Positions 13,634 through 25,228 of a stretch of DNA of 54,478 nucleotides are shown here, piece by piece. The position numbers were made by a program, and so were the translations under genes. The stretch comes from Salinisphaera sp. (GTDB lineage Bacteria; Pseudomonadota; Gammaproteobacteria; Nevskiales; Salinisphaeraceae): positions 1 to 54,478 of the forward strand of contig JAQIBT010000141.1 of assembly GCA_027858915.1 (NCBI GenBank). The letters are read 5' to 3'. The notes beneath the pieces were generated by a model. That model saw nothing but the letters and a program-made list of their open reading frames with translations. It was not told where the DNA came from and searched no databases. The number at the start of each line of letters is the position of its first letter. The first letter of the stretch is position 1.

Positions 13634-15742
13634 ATGGCCCGTAAGCATCCCCTCGAGCGTTATCGCAACATCGGTATCATGGCCCATATCGATGCTGGCA
13701 AGACGACGACGACCGAACGCGTTCTGTTTTACACCGGTATTTCGCACAAAATGGGCGAAGTGCACGATGGCGCGGCCGTCATGGACTGGATGGCGCAGGA
13801 GCAAGAGCGCGGCATCACGATCACCTCGGCGGCTACCACCTGTTTCTGGCAGGGCATGGAGCAGCAGTATCCAGACCAGTACCGCATCAACATCATTGAT
13901 ACGCCGGGCCATGTGGACTTCACGATCGAAGTCGAGCGTTCGCTGCGTGTGTTGGACGGAGCGGTTTGTGTGCTGGATGCCAATGCTGGCGTCGAGCCGC
14001 AGACTGAGACCGTCTGGCGTCAGGCAAACAAGTATCACGTGCCGCGGATAGTATTCGTCAACAAGATGGATAAGCTCGGTGCTGATTACTGGCGTTGTCT
14101 CGAGATGATGAGGACGCGTCTTGCGTCGACCCCGGTGACGATTCAGCTGCCGATCGGCGCGGAAGATGAGTTTGAAGGCGTCGTCGACTTGATGCGCATG
14201 GAAGCCATTTACTGGAATGAGGAAGATGGCGGCCGTACCTTTGAGGCGCGTGAAATTCCCGATCACCTCAAGGCGGATGCCGAGAAGTATCGCGAGGAAA
14301 TGATCGAGGCAGCGGCCGAGGCCGATGAGCAGATCATGGAGAAGTACCTCGAGAACGGCGTGCTTTCGAATGACGAGATCAAGGCCGGCCTGCGCAAGCG
14401 CACGATCAACAACGAGATCACGCTGACGATCTGCGGTACCGCGTTCAAGAACAAGGGTGTTCAGGCCATGCTTGATGCCGTGGTAGATTATCTGCCTGCG
14501 CCGACCGAAGTGCCGGCGATCAAGGGTGTGGACGCGAACGATCCGGATAAGGCGGTCGAGCGCCACGCCACCGACGATGAGCCGTTTTCTGCACTGGTGT
14601 TCAAGATTGCCACCGACCCGTTTGTCGGCTCGCTGTCCTTTATACGTGTGTATTCAGGCGTGCTAGCCACCGGCGACGCGGTCTACAACCCGATCGAGAA
14701 CAAAAAAGAGCGGGTCGGGCGTCTGTTGCAGATGCATTCGAACAGCCGTGAGGAAATCAAGGAGGTTCGCGCCGGGGATATCGCCGCCGTGGTCGGTCTA
14801 AAAAATGTTACGACCGGTTATACGCTGTGCGCCCCCGACTCGCAGGTGATTCTTGAGCGCATGGAGTTCCCGGAGCCGGTGATTGCGGTGGCCGTAGAGC
14901 CGAAGACCAAGTCTGATCAGGAAAAGATGGGCGTTGCGCTGTCGAAACTGGCACAAGAGGATCCGTCCTTTCGTGTGCGCACCGACGAGGAGACATCGCA
15001 GACCATTATTTCCGGCATGGGCGAGCTGCATCTCGAGATCATTGTCGATCGCATGAAACGTGAGTTCGGCGTTGACGCCAATGTGGGTGCGCCCCAGGTG
15101 GCCTACCGCGAGACCATCCGCAAGGAGGTCGAGCAGGAAGGTAAGTTTGTTCGTCAGTCGGGTGGTCGCGGGCAGTACGGTCATGTGTATATTCGTATCG
15201 CCCCCCAGGAAGAGGCGGGGACGGGCTACGAGTTCGTCAACGCCATTACTGGCGGTGTCGTCCCGAAGGAATACATAGGCGCGGTCGATAAGGGTATTCA
15301 GGAAGCGATGACCAACGGTGTGGTCGCCGGCTATCCAATGGTTGACGTCAAGGTCACGTTGTACGACGGCTCCTACCATGACGTTGACTCGAACGAGCAG
15401 GCCTTCAAGATCGCGGGTTCGATGGCGTTCAAGGACGGTGCTAGAAAGGCTTCGGCCGTATTGCTCGAGCCGATGATGGACGTCGAGGTGGTAACCCCGG
15501 AAGAGTATATGGGTGACGTGATGGGTGATCTGAATCGCCGTCGCGGCAACCTGAAGGGCATGGAGGATATCCCGACCGGCAAGCAGATATCTGCGAGTGT
15601 GCCGTTGTCGGAAATGTTTGGTTATGCGACTGATCTGCGCTCCATGAGCCAGGGTCGCGCGACCTATACCATGCAGTTCGAAAACTACGCCCAGGCGCCT
15701 TCGCACGTAGTCGAAGCGCTTACCCGCAACCAACAGGCATAA
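13634..15742 (+). CDS. fusA: Elongation factor G
   Basis: Translocation GTPase, 702 residues (E. coli 704). The G domain shows AHIDAGKTT near residues 17-25, the switch region with RGITITSAA near 59, DTPGHVDF near 91 and NKMDK near 145. Domains II to V follow, with the domain IV tip region present. No insertion or frameshift is visible. It sits between rpsG and tuf in the standard str order; tuf starts 13 bases after its stop. Confidence 0.98.
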   Translation: MARKHPLERYRNIGIMAHIDAGKTTTTERVLFYTGISHKMGEVHDGAAVMDWMAQEQERGITITSAATTCFWQGMEQQYPDQYRINIIDTPGHVDFTIEVERSLRVLDGAVCVLDANAGVEPQTETVWRQANKYHVPRIVFVNKMDKLGADYWRCLEMMRTRLASTPVTIQLPIGAEDEFEGVVDLMRMEAIYWNEEDGGRTFEAREIPDHLKADAEKYREEMIEAAAEADEQIMEKYLENGVLSNDEIKAGLRKRTINNEITLTICGTAFKNKGVQAMLDAVVDYLPAPTEVPAIKGVDANDPDKAVERHATDDEPFSALVFKIATDPFVGSLSFIRVYSGVLATGDAVYNPIENKKERVGRLLQMHSNSREEIKEVRAGDIAAVVGLKNVTTGYTLCAPDSQVILERMEFPEPVIAVAVEPKTKSDQEKMGVALSKLAQEDPSFRVRTDEETSQTIISGMGELHLEIIVDRMKREFGVDANVGAPQVAYRETIRKEVEQEGKFVRQSGGRGQYGHVYIRIAPQEEAGTGYEFVNAITGGVVPKEYIGAVDKGIQEAMTNGVVAGYPMVDVKVTLYDGSYHDVDSNEQAFKIAGSMAFKDGARKASAVLLEPMMDVEVVTPEEYMGDVMGDLNRRRGNLKGMEDIPTGKQISASVPLSEMFGYATDLRSMSQGRATYTMQFENYAQAPSHVVEALTRNQQA

Positions 15743-15755
15743 GAGGAAGTCTTTC

Positions 15756-16946
<1,191 letters not shown>

Positions 16947-16960
16947 GGCAAGCAAATCTC

Positions 16961-17275
16961 ATGGCAGCAAGTCAGAATATTCGTATCCGCCTCAAGGCGT
17001 TTGATCATCGGCTTATCGATAAGTCGGCACGAGAGATCGTCGAAACCGCGAAGCGCACAGGCGCCCAGGTGCACGGCCCCATACCGTTGCCGACGCGCAA
17101 GGAGCGCTACACGATTCTCATCTCGCCGCACGTCAACAAGGACGCGCGCGATCAGTATGAGATCCGTACGCACAAGCGTATGATGGATATTGTCGAGCCG
17201 ACCGAGAAAACGGTTGATGCGTTGATGAAGCTCGATCTTGCTGCGGGCGTCGACGTCCAAATTAAATTGCAGTAA
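16961..17275 (+). CDS. rpsJ: 30S ribosomal protein S10
   Basis: S10 is a 30S head protein and, as NusE, couples NusG and ribosomes to RNA polymerase and acts in antitermination. The ATG at 16961 gives 104 residues starting [16 protein letters not shown], matching E. coli length (103). The conserved loop [15 protein letters not shown] is present at about 38-52. Unlike the E. coli S10 operon it follows tuf after 14 bases, while the promoter and hairpin lie downstream of it, before rplC. Confidence 0.97.
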   Translation: MAASQNIRIRLKAFDHRLIDKSAREIVETAKRTGAQVHGPIPLPTRKERYTILISPHVNKDARDQYEIRTHKRMMDIVEPTEKTVDALMKLDLAAGVDVQIKLQ

Positions 17276-17279
17276 TTAC

Positions 17280-17308
17280 GAGACAAACGCGGCGTGAACT
17301 GTTATAGT
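17280..17308 (+). promoter_or_regulatory. Candidate promoter between rpsJ and rplC
   Basis: GAGACA (17280-17285, 4 of 6) lies 17 bases upstream of TATAGT (17303-17308, 5 of 6). The predicted start near 17315 leaves about 105 bases of leader before rplC, including a perfect 10-bp stem. This would drive the rest of the S10-spc cluster independently of the str promoter. Confidence 0.5.
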
Positions 17309-17325
17309 TCGCGCCCCTGATCGCA

Positions 17326-17347
17326 AAGGCCCGCGTCCGCGGGCCTT
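17326..17347 (+). promoter_or_regulatory. Perfect hairpin in the rplC leader
   Basis: AAGGCCCGCG pairs exactly with CGCGGGCCTT across two bases. No U tract follows, so it is not a classic terminator. It may be a leader structure for autoregulation (L4 controls this operon in E. coli) or an RNA processing site; the role is inferred from position only. Confidence 0.45.
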
Positions 17348-17419
17348 ATGCACTGGGCAAACCATACTTGAACTGTCGCCCCCTCTAGCGAGTGGCGATA
17401 AGCGAGAAGGTATTTCAAA

Positions 17420-18124
17420 ATGGCTATTGGATTGGTAGGTCGTAAGCGCGGCATGACTCGCGTGTTCGACGAAAACGGTGTCTCGGTCCCGGTGACGGTC
17501 GTCGAGGTAGGGCCCAACCGGGTTCTGCAGAAAAAAGACGTTGATACCGACGGCTATCGCGCGCTCCAGGTTACGACCGGTGAGCGCCGCGCGAGCCGGG
17601 TAACGGCGGCAGCGGCCGGGCACTACAAAAAGGCTGGCGTTGAAGCTGGCCGCGGTGTCTGGGAGTTCCGCATTGAAGGCGAGTGGCCGAAGGTCGCCGG
17701 TAAGGTAGTGGAAGCTACTGAAGGCGAAGAGGCTGCAGAGCCTGAGCCGGTTGAGATCGAAGTTGGCGGCGAATTGAACGTTTCGCTGTTCGCTGAAGGT
17801 CAGATCGTCGATGTCATTGGGCGTTCGATCGGCAAGGGCTATGGCGGCGTAATCAAGCGTCATAACTTCAGCTCGCAGCGTATGACGCACGGCAACTCGA
17901 AGGCGCATCGCGCTCCGGGTTCGATTGGTCAGAACCAGTCGCCGGGGCATGTGTTCAAGGGTAAGAAGATGGCAGGCCAGCTGGGTAACGTGCGCAAGAC
18001 TGTGCAGAATCTGCAAATCGTGCGGGTTGATGTAGAGCGCGGCCTGATTCTGGTTCGCGGCGGCGTTCCCGGAGCCAAGAACGGCGACGTCATTATTCAG
18101 CCCGCGGTCAAGAAGGCCGGGTAG
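17420..18124 (+). CDS. rplC: 50S ribosomal protein L3 with an acidic insertion
   Basis: L3 is an early assembly protein whose loop reaches the peptidyl transferase centre. The product is 234 residues, about 25 more than E. coli L3. The extra length is an acidic segment after the WEFR motif, rich in Glu and Ala (about residues 90-117, containing [20 protein letters not shown]). The conserved [21 protein letters not shown] region near 162-182 is intact. It is the first gene after the candidate internal promoter and precedes rplD. Confidence 0.97.
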   Translation: MAIGLVGRKRGMTRVFDENGVSVPVTVVEVGPNRVLQKKDVDTDGYRALQVTTGERRASRVTAAAAGHYKKAGVEAGRGVWEFRIEGEWPKVAGKVVEATEGEEAAEPEPVEIEVGGELNVSLFAEGQIVDVIGRSIGKGYGGVIKRHNFSSQRMTHGNSKAHRAPGSIGQNQSPGHVFKGKKMAGQLGNVRKTVQNLQIVRVDVERGLILVRGGVPGAKNGDVIIQPAVKKAG

Positions 18125-18151
18125 TCGGCGCGCCACAAGGCAGGTTTAAGA

Positions 18152-18760
18152 ATGGAACTGAATTTAGCAAACGGTGATAAGACGGTATCGGTGTCCGACG
18201 CTGTGTTTGATCGCCCGTTCAACCAGACCCTGGTGCACCAGATCGTCACTGCGTATCTCGCTGGCGGCCGTTCGGGTACCAAGGGTCAGAAAAATCGCGC
18301 GGCGGTGCGTGGTGGTGGCAAGAAGCCATGGCGCCAGAAAGGTACTGGCCGTGCGCGTGCCGGTACGATCCGCAGCCCGATCTGGAGCGGTGGTGGTGTG
18401 ACGTTCGCGGCTGTCCCGAGGGATTATTCGCAGAAAGTCAACCGCAAGATGTATCGCGCCGGTATGCGCTCGATTGTGTCCGAGCTTGTGCGTCAGGATC
18501 GCCTGACTATCGTCGGCGATCTCGGGCTGACCTCGCGCAGTACGAAGGGTCTGCTGAAGGCCTTGAACGATCAGAAGTGCGCGCCGCGCGGCGTACTGGT
18601 GGTTTCGGAAGTTGACGAAAACATTGGCTATTCGGCTAATAATATCGTCGGACTCGACGTAGTGGGCGTTAAGGCGCTTGACCCGGTTGTTTTGGTCGGT
18701 GCCGATCGGGTGATGATGACAGAAGAAGCGCTGCAGGCGCTCGAGGGTTGGCTGGCATGA
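18152..18760 (+). CDS. rplD: 50S ribosomal protein L4
   Basis: L4 lines the peptide exit tunnel; in E. coli it is also the feedback regulator of the S10 operon, acting on transcription and translation. The product has 202 residues (E. coli 201). The tunnel loop with GTGRARAGTIRSPIWSGGG (about 67-85) is conserved. The stop codon overlaps the start of rplW in an ATGA arrangement, indicating translational coupling. Confidence 0.98.
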   Translation: MELNLANGDKTVSVSDAVFDRPFNQTLVHQIVTAYLAGGRSGTKGQKNRAAVRGGGKKPWRQKGTGRARAGTIRSPIWSGGGVTFAAVPRDYSQKVNRKMYRAGMRSIVSELVRQDRLTIVGDLGLTSRSTKGLLKALNDQKCAPRGVLVVSEVDENIGYSANNIVGLDVVGVKALDPVVLVGADRVMMTEEALQALEGWLA

Positions 18761-19059
18761 ATCAGGAGCGTATTTTCGAAATTCTGCGCGCGCCGCATAT
18801 TTCCGAGAAAGCCTCGGTTCAGGGCGATGCGGCCAATCAGGTTGTCTTTGAAGTGGCCCGTTCGGCCAGCAAGCGGGAGATTGCTGCTGCTGTCGCTGCA
18901 TTGTTCGACGTCAAGGTAGAAGGTGTGACCACCCTCAATGTCAAGCCAAAACAAAAACGTTTTCGCGGTCAGGCTGGTGTTCGCAGTGGCTGGAAAAAAG
19001 CCTATGTCACGCTGGCGGCTGGCGATGAGATCGATTTCCTCGATGGCGCCACGCAGTAG
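18757..19059 (+). CDS. rplW: 50S ribosomal protein L23
   Basis: L23 sits at the tunnel exit and docks trigger factor and SRP. The ATG at 18757 gives 100 residues beginning MNQERIFEILRAPHISEKAS, matching the family, with GAGGG 9 bases upstream and ATGA overlap with rplD. A TTG three codons earlier is possible but less likely. The C-terminal GWKKAYVTL motif is intact. Confidence 0.97.
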   Translation: MNQERIFEILRAPHISEKASVQGDAANQVVFEVARSASKREIAAAVAALFDVKVEGVTTLNVKPKQKRFRGQAGVRSGWKKAYVTLAAGDEIDFLDGATQ

Positions 19060-19098
19060 GCCGGTTGAAGAGCACGCGGCAAGGATTGGAAAGTAAAT

Positions 19099-19935
19099 AT
19101 GGCACTCAAAAAAGCTAAGCCGACATCGGCCGGCCGACGGTTCGTCGTCAGCGTCAAAAATACGGCGTTGCATACCGGAAAACCGCACGATGCACTGCTC
19201 GTAAAGAAGAGCAAGCATGGTGGTCGAAATAGTACCGGTCGCATTACAGTTCGCCATCGTGGTGGCGGTCACCGCCAGCACTATCGTCTGGTCGACTTCA
19301 AGCGCGACAAGGACGGCGTTCCGGGTCGGGTCGAACGCCTGGAATATGATCCGAATCGCAGTGCCAATATCGCTCTGGTCCTGTACGCTGATGGCGAACG
19401 CCGCTATATTATCGCGCCTCGAGGCGTTGATGTTGGTAACGACATCATGTCCGGGCCGCAGTCGCCGATCCGTCCCGGCAACGCGTTGCCATTGGCTAGT
19501 ATCCCGGTTGGCACCACGGTGCATTGTGTGGAGATGCGGCCTGGCAAGGGCGCTCAGTTGGCGCGTAGTGCTGGCACATCGATTCAGATTGCAGCCCGCG
19601 GCGGCGAGTATTGCGTGCTGCGGCTGAAATCGGGTGAAACGCGTCGCGTGCACGTGAACTGCAAGGCCACCGTTGGTGAAGTCGGCAACAATGAGCATAG
19701 CCTGCGTCAACTTGGCAAGGCCGGCGCTACGCGTTGGCGCGGCAAACGGCCAACGGTCCGTGGCGTGGCGATGAACCCCATCGATCATCCGCATGGCGGT
19801 GGCGAGGGTCGCACCAGCGGTGGCCGTCATCCGACCAGTCCCTGGGGCTGGAAAACGAAGGGTTTCAAGACCCGTTCAAACAAGCGCACTGACGGCATGA
19901 TTGTCCGTCGGAGCTCGAAACGTAAGAAGCGCTAA
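19099..19935 (+). CDS. rplB: 50S ribosomal protein L2
   Basis: L2 is essential for subunit association and peptidyl transferase centre assembly. It has 278 residues (E. coli 273), with the N-terminal [18 protein letters not shown]-like segment (here [20 protein letters not shown], about 35-54) and the strongly conserved C-terminal [15 protein letters not shown] (about 225-239), including the histidine implicated in activity. It begins 39 bases after rplW. Confidence 0.98.
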   Translation: MALKKAKPTSAGRRFVVSVKNTALHTGKPHDALLVKKSKHGGRNSTGRITVRHRGGGHRQHYRLVDFKRDKDGVPGRVERLEYDPNRSANIALVLYADGERRYIIAPRGVDVGNDIMSGPQSPIRPGNALPLASIPVGTTVHCVEMRPGKGAQLARSAGTSIQIAARGGEYCVLRLKSGETRRVHVNCKATVGEVGNNEHSLRQLGKAGATRWRGKRPTVRGVAMNPIDHPHGGGEGRTSGGRHPTSPWGWKTKGFKTRSNKRTDGMIVRRSSKRKKR

Positions 19936-19965
19936 ACAGCGTTTCCCACCGGCACAGGAACAGCT

Positions 19966-20235
19966 ATGCCACGTTCAATCAAGAAAGGTCCGTTTGTTGA
20001 CCTGCACCTGGCCAAGAAAGTCGAGGCGGCTCAGGGTCAGAGCACCAAGCGGCCAATCAAAACCTGGTCGCGGCGGTCGATGGTGACTCCGGACATGATC
20101 GGTCTGACGATCTCGGTACACAATGGTCGGCTTCACGTGCCGGTCTTCGTGTCGGAAAACATGGTCGGTCATAAGCTAGGCGAGTTTTCGCCGACGCGGA
20201 CCTTCAAGGGCCATCTCGGCGACCGTAAGAGCTAA
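19966..20235 (+). CDS. rpsS: 30S ribosomal protein S19
   Basis: S19 is a 30S head protein near the A-site finger, paired with S13. The product is 89 residues with the conserved [12 protein letters not shown]-terminus and the [16 protein letters not shown] motif near the end. It lies between rplB and rplV as usual; an AGGA site precedes the ATG. Confidence 0.98.
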   Translation: MPRSIKKGPFVDLHLAKKVEAAQGQSTKRPIKTWSRRSMVTPDMIGLTISVHNGRLHVPVFVSENMVGHKLGEFSPTRTFKGHLGDRKS

Positions 20236-20253
20236 GGCGGAGACGTAATTATC

Positions 20254-20586
20254 ATGGAATCTGTCGCCAAACTGCGCTTCGCGCACATCTCGCCGCAAAA
20301 AGCCCGGCTCGTCGCTGACGAGGTCCGTGGCATGCCGGTTGAGCGCGCGCTTGAGTTGTTAGAGTTTTCGACCAAGAAGGCTGCCCACATCGTACGCAAG
20401 GTGCTCGAGTCGGCCGTTGCCAACGCCGAGCACAACGACGGGGCTGATATTGATGAGTTGAAGGTTTCTGTGATCATGGTGGACGAGGGTCCGACCATGA
20501 AACGCATGAAGCCGCGTGCGCGCGGTCGTGCCGATCGTATTCTCAAGCGTACGAGCCATCTCACGGTTCGTGTCGCCGACCGATAA
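20254..20586 (+). CDS. rplV: 50S ribosomal protein L22
   Basis: L22 extends a beta-hairpin to the constriction of the exit tunnel and is a site of macrolide-resistance changes. The product has 110 residues (E. coli 110). [15 protein letters not shown] lies near 12-26, and the tunnel hairpin with [17 protein letters not shown] is at about 81-97, with no insertion. GGAG lies upstream, and rpsC follows after 26 bases. Confidence 0.98.
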   Translation: MESVAKLRFAHISPQKARLVADEVRGMPVERALELLEFSTKKAAHIVRKVLESAVANAEHNDGADIDELKVSVIMVDEGPTMKRMKPRARGRADRILKRTSHLTVRVADR

Positions 20587-20612
20587 GCGGCCTCAAGTAA
20601 ACGGATATAGAT

Positions 20613-21290
20613 ATGGGTCACAAAGTACATCCCGTCGGTTTCCGCCTTGGCATTACCAGCGAATGGTCTTCGCGGTGGTATGCCGAAGGCCAGGGCTATG
20701 CCGACGCGCTCAACACCGATCTGGCTGTGCGCGAGTTCATCCGCAAGCGTCTGTCGCATGCGTCGGTAAGTCGTATTCAGATTGACCGCCCGGCGCGCTC
20801 TGCCCGCATTACGATTCATACGGCTCGGCCGGGTATCGTGATCGGCAAGAAAGGCGAGGACATCGACAAGCTGCGCATGGAAGTTGCTTCGCAGATGGGT
20901 GTGCCAGTGCATTTGTCGGTCGAGGAAATTCGACGGCCAGAGCTTGATGCTCTGCTTGTGGCCCAGAATATCGCCCAGCAGCTGGAACGCCGCATCATGT
21001 TCCGGCGCGCAATGAAGCGTGCGGTCGGCAATGCCATGCGTCTCGGCGCTGGAGGCATTCGGGTTAATGTAGCCGGACGTCTTAACGGCGCCGAGATCGC
21101 TCGTACTGAATGGTATCGAGATGGCCGCGTGCCTTTGCACACGCTCCGCGCGAATATCGATTATGGGCTGGCCGAGGCGAAGACCACCTACGGCATCATC
21201 GGCGTCAAGGTCTGGATCTTCAAGGGCGAAGTGTTCGACACAGAGCCGAAAATCGAAGAGGGCGCCGAGAGCAGCGCCGCGGCAGGATAA
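20613..21290 (+). CDS. rpsC: 30S ribosomal protein S3
   Basis: S3 guards the mRNA entry channel and has helicase activity with S4 and S5. It has 225 residues (E. coli 233). The KH domain with [14 protein letters not shown] lies near 70-83, and the C-terminal S3 domain contains [20 protein letters not shown]. The tail is acidic and Ala/Ser-rich. It ends 6 bases before rplP. Confidence 0.98.
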   Translation: MGHKVHPVGFRLGITSEWSSRWYAEGQGYADALNTDLAVREFIRKRLSHASVSRIQIDRPARSARITIHTARPGIVIGKKGEDIDKLRMEVASQMGVPVHLSVEEIRRPELDALLVAQNIAQQLERRIMFRRAMKRAVGNAMRLGAGGIRVNVAGRLNGAEIARTEWYRDGRVPLHTLRANIDYGLAEAKTTYGIIGVKVWIFKGEVFDTEPKIEEGAESSAAAG

Positions 21291-21296
21291 TAGATC

Positions 21297-21710
21297 ATGT
21301 TGCAACCCAAACGACTGAAATATCGCAAACAGCACAAGGGCCGTAACCGCGGCCTTGCGCAGCGCGGCAATGAAGTGAGCTTCGGCGAATTCGGGCTCAA
21401 AGCGGTCGAGCGTGGTCGTTTGACTGCGCGCCAGATCGAGGCGGCTCGTCGCGCCATGACTCGTCACATCAAGCGTGGTGGCAAGACCTGGATTCGAGTG
21501 TTCCCCGACAAGCCCGTCACCAAGAAGCCAATCGAGGTTCGCATGGGCAAGGGTAAGGGTAACGTCGAGTTCTGGGTCGCGAAGGTTCAGCCCGGCTCGA
21601 TGATTTACGAGATGGAAGGCGTCAGCCGCGAGATAGCTCAGGAAGCGTTTCGTTTGGCAGCGTCGAAGTTGCCGGTCAAGACGGCGTTCGTTGAACGCAA
21701 GATTCTGTAG
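21297..21710 (+). CDS. rplP: 50S ribosomal protein L16
   Basis: L16 organises the A-site region of the large subunit and is added late in assembly. The product is 137 residues (E. coli 136). The N-terminal [15 protein letters not shown] and central [20 protein letters not shown] segments are typical. It is tightly packed with rpsC upstream and rpmC 8 bases downstream. Confidence 0.98.
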   Translation: MLQPKRLKYRKQHKGRNRGLAQRGNEVSFGEFGLKAVERGRLTARQIEAARRAMTRHIKRGGKTWIRVFPDKPVTKKPIEVRMGKGKGNVEFWVAKVQPGSMIYEMEGVSREIAQEAFRLAASKLPVKTAFVERKIL

Positions 21711-21718
21711 AGGCGATC

Positions 21719-21913
21719 ATGAACGTTAAGGATTTGCGAGAGAAGTCGGCTGAAGATCTCAACAAGGAGTTGCTGGCGCTGCGTCGCGAGCAATTTAATT
21801 TGCGCATGCAGCAGGCGACTGGCCAGCTGTCCCAGACGCATCAGTTTGGTGGTCTTCGCCGTGACATCGCCCGTATCAAGACCGTGCTCAGCGAAGCGCG
21901 CAAACAGGGTTAA
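21719..21913 (+). CDS. rpmC: 50S ribosomal protein L29
   Basis: Small helical-hairpin protein next to L23 at the tunnel exit. The 64 residues (E. coli 63) start [17 protein letters not shown], and the [10 protein letters not shown] signature lies near 44-53. The stop at 21911-21913 is 6 bases before the chosen rpsQ ATG. Confidence 0.97.
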   Translation: MNVKDLREKSAEDLNKELLALRREQFNLRMQQATGQLSQTHQFGGLRRDIARIKTVLSEARKQG

Positions 21914-21919
21914 TCAGTG

Positions 21920-22219
21920 ATGAGCGATACGACTGAACAAGACGTCGCAAAACATGTTCGTCAGCGCGCGCTGGTCGGCAGAGTCGTCAGCAGCGCGATG
22001 GACAAGACGATCGTGGTAGCTATTGAGCGCCGGTTGCAGCATCCGCTGTACGGAAAGTATGTACGTCGGAGCACGAAGCTCAAGGCGCACGACCCGGAAA
22101 ACACCTGTAATGTGGGTGACTGGGTCGAGATCGTCGAGGGTCGTCCGATTTCCCGTCACAAATCGTGGTCGTTGAGCCGTGTCGTAGACAAGGCCGGCGA
22201 ATTCGATACTGCAGGGTAA
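21920..22219 (+). CDS. rpsQ: 30S ribosomal protein S17
   Basis: OB-fold protein that binds 16S rRNA in the 5' domain early in assembly. The chosen ATG gives 99 residues; a GTG one codon earlier is an equal alternative. The core [19 protein letters not shown] and [18 protein letters not shown] is intact. It is longer than E. coli S17 (84) by a polar N-terminus and a short C-terminal tail after SRHKSWSL. Confidence 0.95.
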   Translation: MSDTTEQDVAKHVRQRALVGRVVSSAMDKTIVVAIERRLQHPLYGKYVRRSTKLKAHDPENTCNVGDWVEIVEGRPISRHKSWSLSRVVDKAGEFDTAG

Positions 22220-22225
22220 GTAATC

Positions 22226-22591
22226 ATGATTCAGACTGAATCAGAACTCAGTGCGGCCGACAATAGTGGCGCGCGACGGGTCCAGTGCATCAAGGTGCTT
22301 GGTGGCTCACATCGTCGCTATGCGGGTATTGGCGACATCATCAAGGTCACCGTAAAAGACGCTATTCCGCGCGGTCGCGTTAAGAAAGGCGAAGTGATGA
22401 ACGCCGTGGTGGTCCGGACTCGGCATGGCGTACGTCGAAGCGACGGTTCGCTGATTCGCTTTGACGGTAACGCAGCTGTGTTGTTGAATCCCAATAATGA
22501 GCCGATCGGTACTCGTATCTTTGGCCCGGTGACGCGCGAGCTTCGTGAGAAATTCATGCGTATTATTTCGCTGGCCCCGGAGGTTCTATGA
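22226..22591 (+). CDS. rplN: 50S ribosomal protein L14
   Basis: Beta-barrel protein at the subunit interface contacting 16S h14. It has 121 residues (E. coli 123) with [18 protein letters not shown] near 11-28 and the [14 protein letters not shown] segment near the end. The final ATGA overlaps the rplX start, a sign of coupled translation. Confidence 0.98.
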   Translation: MIQTESELSAADNSGARRVQCIKVLGGSHRRYAGIGDIIKVTVKDAIPRGRVKKGEVMNAVVVRTRHGVRRSDGSLIRFDGNAAVLLNPNNEPIGTRIFGPVTRELREKFMRIISLAPEVL

Positions 22592-22920
22592 GCTCCAAGC
22601 GTATTCGTAACGGCGACGAAGTTATTGTGGTGTCGGGCAAGGACCGCGGTCGGCGCGGCACGGTCACCCGTGTGCGCGACGACGGCAAGATTGTCGTGGA
22701 AGGCATAAATCTCGTTAAGAAGCATGTCAAATCTGATCCGAATGCAGGGGTTCAGGGAGGCATCGAGGAGCGGGAAATGCCGCTCCACATCTCAAACGTG
22801 ATGCTGTATAACCCGCAGGCCGAAAAGGGCGAGCGGGTCGGTTTCAAATTCCTGGGCGAAGGAGCCGAGCGCCGCAAGGTGCGCGTCTTCAAGTCGTCTG
22901 GCGAAGTAGTGGACGCGTAA
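22588..22920 (+). CDS. rplX: 50S ribosomal protein L24
   Basis: KOW-domain assembly initiator of the 50S subunit. The product is 110 residues (E. coli 104). [18 protein letters not shown] lies near 11-28, followed by the [16 protein letters not shown] segment. The start overlaps the rplN stop by four bases (ATGA), and rplE follows after 8 bases. Confidence 0.98.
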   Translation: MSSKRIRNGDEVIVVSGKDRGRRGTVTRVRDDGKIVVEGINLVKKHVKSDPNAGVQGGIEEREMPLHISNVMLYNPQAEKGERVGFKFLGEGAERRKVRVFKSSGEVVDA

Positions 22921-22928
22921 GGCGAGTC

Positions 22929-23492
22929 ATGGAAAACGCAACAAAAATTCCGGCGCCGCGGCTGAAGGCCGTGTATAGCGACACGATCGTGGCGCAACTG
23001 GTCGAAAAGTTCGGCTATTCCAGCCGCATGGCCGCGCCACGTATTACCAAGATCACGCTTAATATGGGCGTTGGCGAGGCAGTGTCTGATCGCAAGGTCA
23101 TCGAGGCTGCGATGGGTGACATGCAACTGATTGCCGGCCAAAAGCCGGTGATGACACGTGCTCGCAAATCGGTTGCCGGCTTCAAGATTCGCGAGGACTG
23201 GCCGATCGGCTGCAAGGTGACTCTGCGCGGCGCGCGCATGTATGAGTTTCTGGATCGCCTGGTCAACGTGGCGCTGCCGCGTATCCGGGATTTTCGTGGT
23301 CTCAATCCGCGGTCGTTCGACGGCCGTGGCAACTACAGTCTTGGTGTCAAGGAACAGATCGTGTTTCCTGAGATCGACTATGATCGCGTCGACACGCTTC
23401 GTGGCATGGACATCATCATCACGACGTCCGCTACGAACAACGAAGAGGGACGGGCTTTGTTGGAAGGTTTCAACTTCCCGTTCCGGAAATAG
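22929..23492 (+). CDS. rplE: 50S ribosomal protein L5
   Basis: Binds 5S rRNA in the central protuberance and contacts P-site tRNA. The product is 187 residues (E. coli 179), the excess being an N-terminal extension before [10 protein letters not shown]. Motifs [15 protein letters not shown] and [22 protein letters not shown] are conserved. It is followed 8 bases later by rpsN. Confidence 0.98.
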   Translation: MENATKIPAPRLKAVYSDTIVAQLVEKFGYSSRMAAPRITKITLNMGVGEAVSDRKVIEAAMGDMQLIAGQKPVMTRARKSVAGFKIREDWPIGCKVTLRGARMYEFLDRLVNVALPRIRDFRGLNPRSFDGRGNYSLGVKEQIVFPEIDYDRVDTLRGMDIIITTSATNNEEGRALLEGFNFPFRK

Positions 23493-23500
23493 GTTTAACT

Positions 23501-23806
23501 ATGGCAAAGAAAAGCATGATTGCCCGTGATCGCAAGCGCATCAAGACGGTAGCGAAATTCGCTGCCAAGCGCGAAGCGATCAAGGCGCGTATCAACGACT
23601 CAGAGGCGACGCCTGAAGAGCGTTACATGGCTTCGCAGGAGCTTCAGGCGCTTCCGCGCGATGCCAGTCCGACTCGGGTAACGCGACGCTGTCGTGTGAC
23701 GGGTCGTCCCCGTGGCGTGTACCGCAAGTTTGGTCTCGCTCGCAATCAGCTGCGTGAAGCGGCGATGCGCGGCGAAGTGCCGGGCCTCGTCATGTCTTCC
23801 TGGTAG
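23501..23806 (+). CDS. rpsN: 30S ribosomal protein S14 (long, zinc-free type)
   Basis: S14 helps assemble the 30S head. The 101-residue product is the long gammaproteobacterial form without the CxxC zinc ribbon of the short form; only the single cysteine of [18 protein letters not shown] (about 62-79) is seen. Position between rplE and rpsH is normal for the spc operon. Confidence 0.98.
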   Translation: MAKKSMIARDRKRIKTVAKFAAKREAIKARINDSEATPEERYMASQELQALPRDASPTRVTRRCRVTGRPRGVYRKFGLARNQLREAAMRGEVPGLVMSSW

Positions 23807-23830
23807 TCACAGAAATAGGTATCGGTACGC

Positions 23831-24226
23831 ATGAGTATGACTGACCCCATCGCCGACATGCTCACCCGTATTCGTAACGGGCAGTCGGCAGATAAGGAAA
23901 GCGTTGAAATGCCCTCGTCGAAGGTCAAGTTGGCTATTGCCAAAGTCCTCCAGAACGAAGGTTACATTTCGGAATTTGAAACTCTGGAAGTGGACGGCAA
24001 GGCGCGGCTGCGTGTAGCCCTCAAGTACTTCCAGGGTCAAGGTGTGATCGAATATATCGGGCGAGTGTCCAAGCCGGGCCTTCGGGTCTACCGGAGCAAG
24101 GGCGATATTCCCCTGGTGGTCGGTGGCCTTGGTATTTCGATCATATCCACTTCTCAGGGTGTGATGTCCGACCGAGCCGCGCGCGACGCCGGCCACGGCG
24201 GCGAAGTGCTTTGCTACGTATCTTAA
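23831..24226 (+). CDS. rpsH: 30S ribosomal protein S8
   Basis: Binds the central 16S domain and, in E. coli, represses spc operon mRNA at rplE. It has 131 residues (E. coli 130). The N-terminal [15 protein letters not shown] is conserved, and the C-terminal [22 protein letters not shown] carries the rRNA-binding Ser/Thr loop. Between it and rplF are 41 bases. Confidence 0.98.
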   Translation: MSMTDPIADMLTRIRNGQSADKESVEMPSSKVKLAIAKVLQNEGYISEFETLEVDGKARLRVALKYFQGQGVIEYIGRVSKPGLRVYRSKGDIPLVVGGLGISIISTSQGVMSDRAARDAGHGGEVLCYVS

Positions 24227-24267
24227 GACGGCGCCCGCAACGGTTAGACGATTTCAGGTAATCGAGT

Positions 24268-24798
24268 ATGTCCAGAGTAGCGAAAGCGCCGGTGGAACTT
24301 CCGACTGGCGTTGAATGCAATTTGAGCGGTCGAGATGTCACCGTCAAGGGCAAAGGGGGGCAATTGGTCTTCCGCCTGCCGCTCGGTGTTGATCTCGACG
24401 TAGAGGACGGTGTTGCCCGTGCCCGTGCGACCGGTCGTCAGCCGAACCTTGCCATGGCGGGTACGGTTCGCGCCACGGTGGCTAATATGGTTCGCGGCGT
24501 GACCAATGGATTTGAGCGTAAGCTTGAGCTGGTTGGCGTAGGCTATCGCGCGAACGCACAGGGTAATAAGGTAAACCTGTCGCTCGGGCTTTCGCACCCC
24601 GTGGTCTACGAGGTGCCGGAGGGCGTTTCGGTCGCCACCCCGAGTGCCACCGAGATCGTGTTGAAAGGCGCTGATAAACAGGTCGTGGGTCAGGCTGCTG
24701 CCGAGATCCGAAGGTATCGTCCGCCCGAGCCTTACAAGGGCAAGGGCATTCGGTACTCGGACGAGCGCGTTGTCCGCAAGGACGCAAAAAAGAAGTAG
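24268..24798 (+). CDS. rplF: 50S ribosomal protein L6
   Basis: Two-domain protein near the sarcin-ricin loop and factor-binding site. It is 176 residues (E. coli 177), with [22 protein letters not shown] near the N-terminus and the signature [13 protein letters not shown] near 151-163. It lies between rpsH and rplR in normal spc order. Confidence 0.98.
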   Translation: MSRVAKAPVELPTGVECNLSGRDVTVKGKGGQLVFRLPLGVDLDVEDGVARARATGRQPNLAMAGTVRATVANMVRGVTNGFERKLELVGVGYRANAQGNKVNLSLGLSHPVVYEVPEGVSVATPSATEIVLKGADKQVVGQAAAEIRRYRPPEPYKGKGIRYSDERVVRKDAKKK

Positions 24799-24859
24799 CG
24801 GTCGCTAATCTCGGTTTGCGGCTCGCCTGCGCCGAACACAGCAACGGATTTATATCGTC

Positions 24860-25216
24860 ATGCACAAGAAAACGGTTTCTCGCCTGCGGCGCGCCCGCCG
24901 GGCACGGATGCACATCCGCAACTTGGGGGCGGCTCGTCTGTCCGTGCACCGCACGTCGCAGCATATTTACGCCCAGGTTGTGGCGTCGGACGGTTCCAGG
25001 ACGTTGGCCTCGGCGTCGACGGTGGAGAAGGATCTCCGCGGTCAGGTCGGCTCCGCCGGCAACCAGGATGCAGCGCGCCTGATTGGTCGTACTATTGCCG
25101 AGCGGGCCAAAGCCGCCGGTGTCGAGGAAGTCGCGTTCGATCGTTCGGGCTTTGCCTATCACGGTCGGATCAAGGCCCTCGCGGATGCCGCTCGTGAAGG
25201 CGGCCTGAAGTTCTAA
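24860..25216 (+). CDS. rplR: 50S ribosomal protein L18
   Basis: Binds 5S rRNA with L5. The 118-residue product has the basic N-terminus [16 protein letters not shown] and the conserved [15 protein letters not shown] and [12 protein letters not shown]-type motifs (here [12 protein letters not shown]). It starts 61 bases after rplF and is followed by rpsE after 12 bases. Confidence 0.98.
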   Translation: MHKKTVSRLRRARRARMHIRNLGAARLSVHRTSQHIYAQVVASDGSRTLASASTVEKDLRGQVGSAGNQDAARLIGRTIAERAKAAGVEEVAFDRSGFAYHGRIKALADAAREGGLKF

Positions 25217-25228
25217 GGAAAGCTAGAC

